DNA of 64,000 nucleotides, from the NCBI GenBank assembly GCA_050633545.1, contig JBOEGS010000004.1:248001-312000 (forward strand), read 5' to 3'. The position numbers were made by a program, and so were the translations under genes. The notes below the pieces were generated by a model, which was given only the letters and a program-made list of their open reading frames with translations, was not told the origin of the DNA and ran no database searches. Each line of letters opens with the position of its first letter. Position 1 is the stretch's first letter. Positions 52,521 to 61,410 of the stretch are shown piece after piece. The stretch comes from Litorivita sp050633545. GTDB taxonomy: Bacteria; Pseudomonadota; Alphaproteobacteria; Rhodobacterales; Rhodobacteraceae.

Positions 52521-53492
52521 TTACTTGACCGCTTGGATCGCTTCGACCAACCCTTCGGGCCATTGCTCGGAATATTTGCTGTCGCGGTACACGCCCAGCA
52601 CATGCTCTTGGAAGGCCGCGTTGTCGGGCATGTAGACTTTCACACCGCTTTCCTCGATTTTGCCGCGCAATTCGCTCTCAAGCTTCAAGGTTTTCGCATC
52701 GAGCGCCGCTTCGAAGTTGTCGGCACATTCTTGCACTTTGGCTTGCTGCGCCTCGTCGAGAGAATTCCATTTCTCCAAAGACATGGTGAATTCATTCGCC
52801 GCGATCAGATGCGAGGTCGTGCCGATGTAATCCATCACTTCGTGGAATTTCATCGAATAGGTCGCGGGGAAGCCGTTGTCCTGCCCGTCGATGGCACCGG
52901 TTTGCAGCGCGGTGTAAACTTCGGTGAAGGCGACCGGAACAGGGGTCGCGCCCATGGCAGAGCCGACAAACTGCCAGCCTTCGCCGCCCGGCATGCGCAG
53001 CTTGACGCCTTCGAGATCGGCAGGGGTCATGATTTGCTTGTCGCCCTTATAGCCCAAGTGGCGCGCGCCAATGTAGGGGTAGGCGAGGATTTTGACGCCG
53101 GCTTGCTCTTCAATCTCGGCTTCCAGATCGGCCAGAACATCCGAATCGTAGACCGCGCGCATGTGCTCGTAGTCGCGGAACAAGAAGGGCGTGCCCAGAA
53201 CCGATGTCGAGGGCACCTGATTATAGAAATCAAAGATCGCAAGGTTGCCCATATCGAGGTTGCCGCGCTGCATGGCGGTCAATTCGGTGCCTTGCTTGAA
53301 CAAGGTGGCGCCGTGGTAGGCTTTGAAGTTGAAACCCTCGCCGAGGCATTCGCCAAATGCGGTTTTCAGGATTTCAGAGCGCGGATCATTCTCCGGCACG
53401 GTGTCCGAATAGGTGATGTCAACGGCATCTGCGGCCGATGCGGCGCCCGCGGCCATGATGGCCAGTGCGGATAGTGTGGTGGTCAAACGCAT
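52521..53492 (-). CDS. dctP: TRAP transporter solute-binding protein
   Basis: Periplasmic binding protein of 323 residues with a signal peptide (cut near ASA-ADAVDI). DctP-family features include GLRMPGG-like KLRMPGGEGWQFVG, whose Arg normally binds a carboxylate, and AFTEVYTALQTGAIDGQDN. It lies 30 bp after the quinate/shikimate dehydrogenase gene, so its ligand may be quinate or shikimate (inference). Confidence 0.93.
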   Translation of the reverse strand: MRLTTTLSALAIMAAGAASAADAVDITYSDTVPENDPRSEILKTAFGECLGEGFNFKAYHGATLFKQGTELTAMQRGNLDMGNLAIFDFYNQVPSTSVLGTPFLFRDYEHMRAVYDSDVLADLEAEIEEQAGVKILAYPYIGARHLGYKGDKQIMTPADLEGVKLRMPGGEGWQFVGSAMGATPVPVAFTEVYTALQTGAIDGQDNGFPATYSMKFHEVMDYIGTTSHLIAANEFTMSLEKWNSLDEAQQAKVQECADNFEAALDAKTLKLESELRGKIEESGVKVYMPDNAAFQEHVLGVYRDSKYSEQWPEGLVEAIQAVK

Positions 53493-53522
53493 GGTAGTCC
53501 TCCCTTTAGCGTCAAGTATAGT

Positions 53523-54401
53523 TCAGTTCGTCTCGTTGAGGGTCTCGAAAGTGGCGCGCATACGTGCGGCGTCAGGTTGCAGACCGGTAAAAAGCTCGAA
53601 AGCGCGCACCGCTTGGAATACGGCCATGCCGGAGCCGTCCAGAACGCGGCATCCTTTTGCGCGGGCATGGGCCAAAAGCGCGGTTTCGCGCGGGAAATAG
53701 ACGATATCGGCGACCCAGTGGCGCGGCTCGAGCAGCGCCGTGTCGATCGCGGTTCCGGGCAATTTGGCCATGCCCATGGGGGTGGCGTTGACGATGCCGT
53801 CGGCCATGCGCGCGGCATCGGCAAGATCGCTGACCGCGCGCCCGCCAACCGCATCGGCCAAATCCCCTGCGGCCTCGGCGGATTGATCAAAGATCATCAG
53901 ATCGGCCACGCCGACATCGCGCAAGGCATGGGCCACCGCGCCGCCCGCACCGCCCGCCCCCAAGAGCAGCGCGCAAGAGCGCGGCGCATCGGGCAGGCCT
54001 TGGCGCAGGCTTTCGGCAAAGCCCCAAAAATCGGTGTTGTGCCCGCGCCGTTTGCCATTGGCAAAGACAACGGTATTGACCGCGCCGACCTTTTGCGCGG
54101 CAGGCGACAGATCGTCCAGCAGGTCGATCACCTCGCGTTTGAACGGGAAGGTGACGTTGAGACCGGCAAAGCCTTCGGCCTCGGCGGTTTCGATTATCTG
54201 TTGCAGGCCGGGCGCGTCCGCCATCGCATCAGGATCGAGCAGATCATAGCGGTAGTCCAGCCCATGCGCGCGCCCTTCGGCAACATGCATGGCAGGCGTG
54301 CGCGACAACTGGATGCCCCGCCCGACCAAGCCGACACGCGCTTGGCGCAGCTGATTTTCCGGCGCAATCGGGGCGCTGTTTTGATCGGGGCCCGTGGCCA
54401 T
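53523..54401 (-). CDS. quinate/shikimate dehydrogenase
   Basis: A 292-residue shikimate dehydrogenase family protein. Catalytic Lys88 (NVTFPFK) and Asp124 (GHNTDF) and the dinucleotide fold LLGAGGAGGAVAHAL are present. The substrate loop GRGIQLSRTPAMHVAEG has S-x-T in place of the S-x-S of AroE and, from memory, resembles the NAD-using quinate/shikimate dehydrogenase of Corynebacterium. ATG 54401 is best spaced from GGGAGG; a TTG at 54410 is closer to it. It leads the TRAP operon, which points to catabolic rather than biosynthetic use. Confidence 0.85.
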   Translation of the reverse strand: MATGPDQNSAPIAPENQLRQARVGLVGRGIQLSRTPAMHVAEGRAHGLDYRYDLLDPDAMADAPGLQQIIETAEAEGFAGLNVTFPFKREVIDLLDDLSPAAQKVGAVNTVVFANGKRRGHNTDFWGFAESLRQGLPDAPRSCALLLGAGGAGGAVAHALRDVGVADLMIFDQSAEAAGDLADAVGGRAVSDLADAARMADGIVNATPMGMAKLPGTAIDTALLEPRHWVADIVYFPRETALLAHARAKGCRVLDGSGMAVFQAVRAFELFTGLQPDAARMRATFETLNETN

Positions 54402-54463
54402 GTGGTGCAATCCTCCCTTGATCCGAGCGAGTCGCCCGAACCTGCGTCAAATTGTAACGCACG

Positions 54464-54488
54464 GTTAAATTCGTCAACCACATTTAAC
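54464..54488. promoter_or_regulatory. inverted repeat between divergent operons, candidate TetR operator
   Basis: GTTAAAT (54464-54470) and ATTTAAC (54482-54488) form a perfect 7-bp inverted repeat with an 11-bp spacer in the A+T-rich gap between the dehydrogenase-TRAP operon and the TetR gene. Confidence 0.6.
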
Positions 54489-54541
54489 TTTTCGTTTAAA
54501 AATTTTCATGCTACCCAAAATGCTAATAGAGGGGGAAAATT

Positions 54542-55201
54542 GTGATTAATTCGTTGAAAGAAAACGCAAAATCAAAAGGTTTATGGAGGCAAAATCCGGA
54601 CCGTGTGAAGCGCGATATTCTGAATTCGGCGATGGAAGAGTTCGCGCGCAGCGGTTTGTCGGGGGCCAAAATCGATGACATTTCGGCCAAGACCGCGACC
54701 TCGAAACGGATGATCTACTACTACTTCGGCGACAAGGAAGGGCTCTATGCGCGCGCACTCGAAGCGGCCTATGCCAAGGTCCGCGACGGCGAGCGCAAGC
54801 TCGATCTGGACGCGCTGGATCCGCGCGCGGCTTTGGAGGCTCTGGTCGCTTTCACCTTCGATCACCACCGCAAAAATCCCGATTTTATCCGCATGGTGAT
54901 GATCGAAAACATTCACCACGCCGATTACCTGCGTCACTCCAAGATCATCCGCGATTTGAACGAAGGGGCGATTTCAAGCCTGTCCGATCTGATCGCGCGG
55001 GGCGCGGCCTCGGGTGATTTTCGCGCTGATGTGGATGCAACCGAGCTTCATTGGCAAATCTCGGCGCTGTCGTTTTTCAACGTGTCGAACAAGCCGACGT
55101 TTTCGGCGCTGTTCGGCGCATCTGTTTACACCCGCGAAGGACAAAAGCGGCTGCGTGATCGCGCAGTGGCGATGATCCTTGGCGATGTCCTCAAGAGGTA
55201 A
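54542..55201 (+). CDS. TetR-family regulator
   Basis: A 219-residue TetR regulator from a GTG with GGGGGA upstream. The N-terminal HTH (ISAKTATSKRMIYYYFGDKEGLYARAL) is complete and the C-terminal ligand domain is of the usual helical type. It diverges from the quinate/shikimate dehydrogenase-TRAP operon and heads an operon with a hydrolase and a DUF3237 protein; it probably controls both. Confidence 0.92.
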   Translation: MINSLKENAKSKGLWRQNPDRVKRDILNSAMEEFARSGLSGAKIDDISAKTATSKRMIYYYFGDKEGLYARALEAAYAKVRDGERKLDLDALDPRAALEALVAFTFDHHRKNPDFIRMVMIENIHHADYLRHSKIIRDLNEGAISSLSDLIARGAASGDFRADVDATELHWQISALSFFNVSNKPTFSALFGASVYTREGQKRLRDRAVAMILGDVLKR

Positions 55202-55204
55202 GAT

Positions 55205-56152
55205 ATGCTCGATCCACAGATCAATGATTTCATGGCCGAATGGTCGGCCCAATGGGCGATGCTCAAGGACGGTGCCAGCGCGCAGGACCGGCGCGCGCAT
55301 TTCGAGAGTGTCGCGGCCAATATGGCGCTGCCCGCACCGCAAGATGTGGACCAAAGCGCGGAGCATTGGATAGAGAGCGAAGCAGGACGGTTTCGCGTGC
55401 GGGTGTTCCGGTATACGGGCGCAGATGCGGGTGCACAGGCGGGCGCGCAGGATTGTCTGATCTACGCCCATGGCGGCGCCTTCATGCAAGGATCGCCCGA
55501 AACCCATGCGGATATCACCGCGCGCATCGCCTCGTGGAACAAACAAACGGTGGTCAGCGTCGATTATGCGCTGTGCCCCGAACATGTGTTTCCGGCCGCC
55601 TTCAACCAGATGTGCGATGTGGCGCGCTGGTGCCGCGAGAGTGCCGCGATGCTCAAGATTGATCCGGCACGGATCGCAATCGGCGGCGATAGCGCGGGGG
55701 GCAATATGGCGGCGGCGGTGGCGCTGGCGATGAAGGACTTCGGATTTTTGGGGCAGCTTCTGGTCTATCCTTGCACCGAATTCGATCTCACGCGCCCGTC
55801 GATGATCGAAAATGCCGAGGCGCCTTTGTTGCAAACCAAGGGCATGGCGATGGTGAACCGCATGCTCGTGGGCGGGGCCGAGAACGAGTATCTGCTTGCC
55901 ACTGACCCGCGCGTTGCGCCCTATGTTGCGGCCGATCACAGCGGCCTTGCGCCCGCGTTTATTGCCGTGGCGCAATATGATCCGCTGCGCGACAGCGGTC
56001 TGGTCTATGGCGAGAAACTGCGCGCTGCAGGGGTTTCGGTGCAGGTCGACGAGGGGGCAGGATTGATCCACGGCTACCTGCGGGCGATGGAATATTGCGA
56101 TGCGTCGCAGGCCAAATTGCGGGCCATGTCCGAATGGCTCGCGGCGCTATGA
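55205..56152 (+). CDS. alpha/beta hydrolase, hormone-sensitive lipase type
   Basis: A 315-residue esterase/hydrolase with the HSL-family oxyanion motif HGGAF, nucleophile Ser in GGDSAGGNMAAA, and a late LIHGYLR with the catalytic His. Starts 3 bp after the TetR gene. In this setting it could split an ester of quinate or shikimate, such as a hydroxycinnamoyl ester, but this is a guess from context. Confidence 0.85.
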   Translation: MLDPQINDFMAEWSAQWAMLKDGASAQDRRAHFESVAANMALPAPQDVDQSAEHWIESEAGRFRVRVFRYTGADAGAQAGAQDCLIYAHGGAFMQGSPETHADITARIASWNKQTVVSVDYALCPEHVFPAAFNQMCDVARWCRESAAMLKIDPARIAIGGDSAGGNMAAAVALAMKDFGFLGQLLVYPCTEFDLTRPSMIENAEAPLLQTKGMAMVNRMLVGGAENEYLLATDPRVAPYVAADHSGLAPAFIAVAQYDPLRDSGLVYGEKLRAAGVSVQVDEGAGLIHGYLRAMEYCDASQAKLRAMSEWLAAL

Positions 56153-56616
56153 GCGGCCCTGTGCGCCCCGCGCTCGAGCCGGTTTTCACCATCGAGGCCG
56201 AGATCGACACGCCGCGTTCGGCGGGCGCCGCGCCCCATGGCGAGCGGCTGCATATCCCGATCACCGGCGGGCGTGTCCATGGTCCGCGCCTTTCGGGGCG
56301 GGTGTTGGCGGGCGGCTCCGACTGGCCGCTCATCGAGCCGGACGGCACCAGCCGCATCGAGGCGCGCTATAGTATCGAGGCCGAGGATGGCACTTTGATC
56401 TATGTGGTGAACAAGGGGCTGCGGGTGTCATCCGATGCGGTGCGCGCGCGGCTGCGGGCCGGAGGTGCGGTGGCGCCGGATGAGTATTATATGCGCGCCG
56501 CGCCGGTGTTCGACGCGCCGCAAGGGCCGCATCGCTGGCTGTCCGAGGCGTTGTTTGTATGCTCGATTGCGCCGCGCGGGGGCGTGGTTGTGATCGATGT
56601 CTATCAGGTGACATAA
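56149..56616 (+). CDS. DUF3237 protein
   Basis: A 155-residue protein of the DUF3237 family: LEPVFTIEAEIDTPRSAG, GGRVHGPRLSGRVL, and a terminal APRGGVVVIDVYQV. Function unknown. Its ATG overlaps the stop of the hydrolase gene (ATGA), showing coupling. Confidence 0.85.
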   Translation: MSGPVRPALEPVFTIEAEIDTPRSAGAAPHGERLHIPITGGRVHGPRLSGRVLAGGSDWPLIEPDGTSRIEARYSIEAEDGTLIYVVNKGLRVSSDAVRARLRAGGAVAPDEYYMRAAPVFDAPQGPHRWLSEALFVCSIAPRGGVVVIDVYQVT

Positions 56617-56727
56617 CCGCGCCGCGCCGCGCGGGCCCGATGCATTGCGTCACGAAAACTTCGCAAAACTGAAAAGAAACTGAATCCAGCGGGCCGCTAT
56701 ACGCCCCCCAACACCTATGGGGGCGAT

Positions 56728-57540
56728 ATGCTGACACTGACCGATCTGACCAAATCCTTTGGCGGCAATATTGCCGTGGACAAGGCCAATATCACCGTAG
56801 AGCGCCCGATGATGATCGGCGTGATCGGACGGTCGGGCGCGGGCAAATCCACCCTGCTGCGGATGCTCAATTGCCTCACGCCCGCAACATCGGGGCAGAT
56901 CCGGTTTGACGGGCGCGATGTGACCACCCTCAAAGGCGCGGCCAAGCGGCGCTGGCAATCGCAATGCGCGATGATTTTCCAACAGTTCAATCTGGTGCCG
57001 CGTATGGATGTGGTGTCGAATGTCTTGCACGGCACGCTCAACCGGCGCTCTACCGTCGCGACGATGTTCAATCTCTATCCACAGGCTGATATCGAGCGGG
57101 CGATTGATATTCTCGACCGGCTCGGCATTGCGCAACACGCGCCCAAACGCGCCGAGGCCCTGTCGGGCGGGCAGCAGCAGCGCGTGGCCATTGCGCGCGC
57201 CCTGATGCAGGACCCGCAGATCATTCTGGCCGACGAGCCGATTGCCTCGCTGGACCCGATGAATGCGCAGATCGTGATGCAATCGTTGCGCCGGATCCAT
57301 GAAGAGGACGGGCGGATGGTGATTGCCAATCTGCACACGCTCGACACGGCGCGGCGCTATTGCGACCGCGTGATCGGCATGCGCGACGGGCGCATCGTTT
57401 TTGACGGCACGCCCGCCCAGCTGACCACCGGCGCGGCGCGCGATATCTACGGCGCCGATGCCTCCTTTAGCGAGGCCGCCACATCCACCGAAATCGAAAC
57501 CCTCGATATGGCCGCGCGCGAAGGCGTTGCGGCTTTTTGA
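56728..57540 (+). CDS. phnC: phosphonate ABC transporter ATP-binding protein
   Basis: A 270-residue ABC ATPase. Walker A GRSGAGKST at 34-42, Q-loop QQFNLVPRMDVVSNVL, signature LSGGQQQRVAIARAL, Walker B ILADEPIASLDP. First gene of phnC-D-E1-E2. Upstream (56645-56680) GCGTCACGAAAACTTCGCA weakly recalls a PhoB box. Confidence 0.96.
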   Translation: MLTLTDLTKSFGGNIAVDKANITVERPMMIGVIGRSGAGKSTLLRMLNCLTPATSGQIRFDGRDVTTLKGAAKRRWQSQCAMIFQQFNLVPRMDVVSNVLHGTLNRRSTVATMFNLYPQADIERAIDILDRLGIAQHAPKRAEALSGGQQQRVAIARALMQDPQIILADEPIASLDPMNAQIVMQSLRRIHEEDGRMVIANLHTLDTARRYCDRVIGMRDGRIVFDGTPAQLTTGAARDIYGADASFSEAATSTEIETLDMAAREGVAAF

Positions 57541-57592
57541 TTGTCCCACGGTCGCCGGTGTCGGCGCCCTTAGCATGAGAGAGAAAACACCC

Positions 57593-58504
57593 ATGAAAAC
57601 CTTGATGGCAGCAGCCCTTGCAACCACCACTTTGGCCGGTAGCGTCATGGCCGAGGGCCACGCGATCACCGAATTCCGCATCGGCCTTTTGGGCGGCGAG
57701 AACGCCCAAGACCGGATGAATTCGAACGAATGCCTTCGCGCCCAGACCGAAGAGTTGCTCGGGGTCGAGACCAAGCTTTTTGCCCCTGCCGATTATAACG
57801 GCGTGATCCAGGGCCTGTTGGGCGGCACGCTCGATATGGCGTGGCTTGGCGCGTCGGGCTATGCGGCGGTGTTTATCCAAAACCCCGATGCGGTCGAGCC
57901 GGTATTGGTCAAAATCAATCTGGACGGCTCTTACGGGTATCACTCCATCGGCTTTGCCCGCAAAGACAGCGGCGTCAAATCGCTCGACGATATGCAGGGC
58001 AAGGTGTTCGGCTTTGGCGATCCCAATTCCACCTCGGGCTATTTGATCCCCTCCATCGAGATCCCGCAATACAAGGACGGGGTGAGCATGGAGACGGGCC
58101 AGTATTTCGGCGAGGTGAAATTCACCGGCGGCCACGAGCAGACCATCGTTGCGGTCAACAACGGCGATATCGATGGCGGCGTGACATGGGCCGACGGTCA
58201 GGGCAACTGGGAAGACGGCTATAACTCCGGCGCGCTGCGCAAGGCGGTGGATGCGGGGCTCGTCGATATGAACGATCTGGTGGAAATCTGGCGCTCCAAA
58301 CCGATCCCCGAAGGCCCCGTTGTTTTGCGCAAGGACCTGCCCCAAGAGGTCAAGGACAAGATGATCGCCTTGGTTGACGGCATGTATGAATCCGATCCCG
58401 AATGCGCCTACGGCGTGGCGGCGGGCGAGAGCCTCGGCTTCGATCCGATCGCCCATGACGCCTATGTCTCGATCATCGAAGCGCGCAAAGCGAAATCGAA
58501 TTAA
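57593..58504 (+). CDS. phnD: phosphonate-binding periplasmic protein
   Basis: A 303-residue binding protein with a signal peptide (cut near VMA-EGH) and PhnD motifs: FRIGLLGGENAQDRM, LGASGYAAVF, FGFGDPNSTSGYL. ATG 57593 is used; the longer frame runs back into phnC. A hairpin follows it. Confidence 0.95.
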   Translation: MKTLMAAALATTTLAGSVMAEGHAITEFRIGLLGGENAQDRMNSNECLRAQTEELLGVETKLFAPADYNGVIQGLLGGTLDMAWLGASGYAAVFIQNPDAVEPVLVKINLDGSYGYHSIGFARKDSGVKSLDDMQGKVFGFGDPNSTSGYLIPSIEIPQYKDGVSMETGQYFGEVKFTGGHEQTIVAVNNGDIDGGVTWADGQGNWEDGYNSGALRKAVDAGLVDMNDLVEIWRSKPIPEGPVVLRKDLPQEVKDKMIALVDGMYESDPECAYGVAAGESLGFDPIAHDAYVSIIEARKAKSN

Positions 58505-58527
58505 GCGATTGATTTCATGACGCTCTG

Positions 58528-58560
58528 CAGGCCCCGCATCCGCGCGGGGCCTGTAATTTT
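58528..58560 (+). terminator. hairpin after phnD, probable partial terminator
   Basis: A perfect 10-bp stem (58528-58537 with 58544-58553), 6-nt loop, then TAATTTT. It stands between binding-protein and permease genes and probably lowers permease expression. Confidence 0.75.
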
Positions 58561-58573
58561 GCAAGGAAAGCGA

Positions 58574-59458
58574 ATGCAACAAATGACCGACGGCGCCGGT
58601 GAAACGGCGATGCTCAAAGAGGCCTATATGGCGCAAACGCGTCGCAAGAGGGTGCTCAACACGGTGTTGATCGTGGTTTTCGTCGCCCTGATGGTCGGCG
58701 GGTTTCGCACCGCAGACGATCGCAACGCAGGCGGGTTTTGGCAAGGGTTGCCCAATATCCTCGGCTTTCCGGCGGATGTGGTGCGCGAGGCGGTCGAGCG
58801 GGCGCATTTGCTTCCGGGGTATTTTGTCAAATACCTGCCCTCGCTGGTCGAGACGATCAATATTGCCGCCGCTTCGACCTTGCTCGGCGCGATGATCGGA
58901 TTGGTGATGTCGCTTTTGGTGACGCGCGGGCTGGCGCCGGTGCCATGGCTGGTGGGGCCGCTGCGCCGCGTTCTGGATATTTTGCGCGCTGTGCCGGAGA
59001 TCGTTGTCGCGCTGATTTTGATTTTCCTGCTCGGCGGCGGGCCGGTGCCCGCGATGATCGCCATCGCCCTGCATACGGTCGGCGCCTTGGGTAAATTGTT
59101 CTCCGAGGTGAATGAAAACAGCGCGCTCAAACCGGTCGAGGGGCTCGCCTCGGTGGGGGCCAATTGGGCGCAGCGGATGATGCTTGGCGTGGTGCCGCAG
59201 GTCGCGCCCAATTACCTCAGCTATGCGCTGCTGCGTTTCGAGATCAACATCCGCGCCTCGGCCATCCTCGGCTTCGTTGGCGCGGGCGGCATTGGCTATG
59301 ATTTGCGCAACACGATGAGCTGGGGTCAGGGCAAATTCGACGAGGCCGCCGCGATCTTCCTGTTGCTGTTCGCGACCATTGTGGTGGTCGACCAGATGTC
59401 CAGCATCGCACGCGCCCGCCTGACCCATGGCGGCAAACTGCGCGAGGTTCGCCCATGA
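58574..59458 (+). CDS. phnE: phosphonate ABC transporter permease
   Basis: A 294-residue permease with about six membrane helices and the EAA-type loop (ASVGANWAQRMMLGVVPQ). First of two PhnE proteins. ATG 58574 follows AAGGAAAG. Confidence 0.93.
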   Translation: MQQMTDGAGETAMLKEAYMAQTRRKRVLNTVLIVVFVALMVGGFRTADDRNAGGFWQGLPNILGFPADVVREAVERAHLLPGYFVKYLPSLVETINIAAASTLLGAMIGLVMSLLVTRGLAPVPWLVGPLRRVLDILRAVPEIVVALILIFLLGGGPVPAMIAIALHTVGALGKLFSEVNENSALKPVEGLASVGANWAQRMMLGVVPQVAPNYLSYALLRFEINIRASAILGFVGAGGIGYDLRNTMSWGQGKFDEAAAIFLLLFATIVVVDQMSSIARARLTHGGKLREVRP

Positions 59459-60768
59459 GCGATACAGCAATGCCCCAAGGCCGGATGCAGGCACAGGCCG
59501 CCGCGCTTTTTGCGCGCAAACGGATCACCGCGCTGGCGGTCCCTGCGCTGATCCTTGCCTATTTCACCTATATTTTCATCAGCTTCGACATGGCCGGTCT
59601 TGGCGAGCGGATCAATGTCGGCAATGCCAAAACGCTCTTGTCCGACACCTATAGCTACAAAACCCACGTCAGCCGCGACAACCGCTCCGGCGCGGTCGAG
59701 ATTGCCATCGAAGGCGAGCGCAAAGGCCGCTATCCGCAAGGACAGGGGCCCGATTGGGTGCGTTTGGGCGACGAGACGGTGATGGACCTCGGGCGCGGCC
59801 ATATCGTCACCTTTGGCGATACCGTCACCTATCAGGTGCCCGATTACGGCGTGATTTCCGCCGCGCCCGCTGCGGGCGGGGTCAATGCGGTTTTGCCCGA
59901 TGGCCCTTTGCCCGATTTCATCAGCGCGTCCAAAAACCGCCTTATGGTGGTGACCGATGCGGGGCGGTTGACCGTCACGCGCAACCGCGCCGAAGTGTTC
60001 AAATATTCGGCAGGGTGGGAGTTGTTTTTCTTCACGCTCGACAGCCCCTATCACGGGCTTGGATTGGGCGCTTTGGCCTCGCGCGCGCTGCACGGCGAAG
60101 CGGGGGCGATTTGGAACGCCTTTTGGACCAACAAGATGTGGCGGCACGGCGATGTGGCTTGGGCCTTGCTCGAAACGGTTTTGATGGCCTTTTTGGGCAC
60201 CTTCGGGGGGGCGATGATTGCGCTGCCTCTGGCCTTTTTGGCGGCCAAGAATTTCGCGCCGCTGGGGGCGCTGCGCTTTGCGGCGCGGCGGGTGTTTGAT
60301 TTTCTGCGCGGGGTGGACGGGTTGATCTGGACCATCGTTTTGTCGCGCGCCTTCGGTCCGGGGCCGTTGACCGGATCTTTGGCCATTTTGCTGACCGATA
60401 CCGGATCCTTTGGCAAAATGTTCTCCGAAGCGCTTGAAAACGTGGATGAAAAGCAGATCGAAGGCGTCGCCTCGACGGGGGCCAAACCGTTGCAACGCTA
60501 CCGGTTCGGGGTGCTGTCGCAGATCACGCCGGTGCTGTTGTCACAGGTGCTTTACTATCTGGAATCCAACACCCGTTCGGCCACCATCATCGGCGCGATC
60601 ACCGGCGGCGGCATTGGTCTTTTGTTGACCCAAGCGATCATCACGCAAAAGGATTGGGAGGAGGTGACCTATTACATCCTCTTGATCATCGCGATGGTCA
60701 TGGTGATGGACACGCTGTCGGGGTGGCTGCGCCGCAAGCTGATCCAAGGCACGGATGCAGGACGCTGA
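59455..60768 (+). CDS. phnE: second phosphonate ABC permease with a large soluble insert
   Basis: A 437-residue PhnE homologue, about 140 longer than the first. After one N-terminal helix (ALAVPALILAYFTYIFI) there is a soluble, probably periplasmic domain of about 140 residues (NRSGAVEIAIEGERKGRYP ... TYQVPDYGVIS), then a normal permease core with EAA loop (ASTGAKPLQRYRFGVLSQ). It overlaps the first phnE by 4 bp (ATGA) and probably forms a heterodimer with it. Confidence 0.92.
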   Translation: MSDTAMPQGRMQAQAAALFARKRITALAVPALILAYFTYIFISFDMAGLGERINVGNAKTLLSDTYSYKTHVSRDNRSGAVEIAIEGERKGRYPQGQGPDWVRLGDETVMDLGRGHIVTFGDTVTYQVPDYGVISAAPAAGGVNAVLPDGPLPDFISASKNRLMVVTDAGRLTVTRNRAEVFKYSAGWELFFFTLDSPYHGLGLGALASRALHGEAGAIWNAFWTNKMWRHGDVAWALLETVLMAFLGTFGGAMIALPLAFLAAKNFAPLGALRFAARRVFDFLRGVDGLIWTIVLSRAFGPGPLTGSLAILLTDTGSFGKMFSEALENVDEKQIEGVASTGAKPLQRYRFGVLSQITPVLLSQVLYYLESNTRSATIIGAITGGGIGLLLTQAIITQKDWEEVTYYILLIIAMVMVMDTLSGWLRRKLIQGTDAGR

Positions 60769-60772
60769 GACT

Positions 60773-61387
60773 ATGGCCCGTTTGAGCGCGCAAAAGCCGT
60801 TTTTGCACCCCGATTGCCAGATCACCGATGCGCAATTTGGCCGCTATGTGGAGATCGGCCAAGGCAGCCGCATCGCCCATTCGGTGATCGGTGATTATTC
60901 CTATTGCGACCGCTATGCGGATATCGCCAATGCCGAGATCGGCAAGTTTTCCAATATCGCCAGTTGCGTGCGCATCGGCGCGACGGATCATCCGATGGAC
61001 AAGGCCAGCCTGCATCACTTCCATTACCGCTCTGCCGATTATTTTGACGATGCGGGCGATGACGAGGCATGGTTTGCCCACCGCCGCCGCCGCCGCGCGC
61101 GCATCGGTCATGACACATGGATCGGCCACGGGGCGCAAATCCGCCCCGAGGTGACGCTTGGCCACGGGTCGGTTGTGGCGGGCGGGGCGATCGTGACCAA
61201 GGATGTGCCGCCCTATATGATCGTCGCGGGCATTCCGGCCGTGCCCCTGCGCCGGCGTTTTGACGCGCAGACGGCGGCGCGGCTGATGGCATTGGCGTGG
61301 TGGGATTGGCCGCATGAGCGGCTGCGCGCGGCTCTTGATGAGTTTCGAAGCCTGACGGCCGAGGCGTTTTTGGAGCGCTACGCATAG
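60773..61387 (+). CDS. phosphonate-associated hexapeptide-repeat acetyltransferase
   Basis: A 204-residue left-handed beta-helix acetyltransferase (repeat pattern IGQGSRI, IGDYSYC, IGKFSNI, IGHDTWIGHGA). This subfamily is typically encoded within phn loci, and it may acetylate an amino-phosphonate or an intermediate. Start at MARLSAQKPFLHPD (60773) is preferred as it has GGAC upstream and matches the family; an ATG at 60755 is in frame. Confidence 0.87.
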   Translation: MARLSAQKPFLHPDCQITDAQFGRYVEIGQGSRIAHSVIGDYSYCDRYADIANAEIGKFSNIASCVRIGATDHPMDKASLHHFHYRSADYFDDAGDDEAWFAHRRRRRARIGHDTWIGHGAQIRPEVTLGHGSVVAGGAIVTKDVPPYMIVAGIPAVPLRRRFDAQTAARLMALAWWDWPHERLRAALDEFRSLTAEAFLERYA

Positions 61388-61410
61388 GGCGCGCGCTTCC
61401 CTGTCGCGGC

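Noticed and set aside
56645..56680. Possible PhoB box before phnC
   Set aside because: Only a weak match to the two CTGTCA-type half-sites; not strong enough to list as a feature.
57467..59494. A 675-codon minus-strand frame opposite phnD and phnE
   Set aside because: Antisense shadow of clear transport genes, with no ribosome site and no family resemblance.
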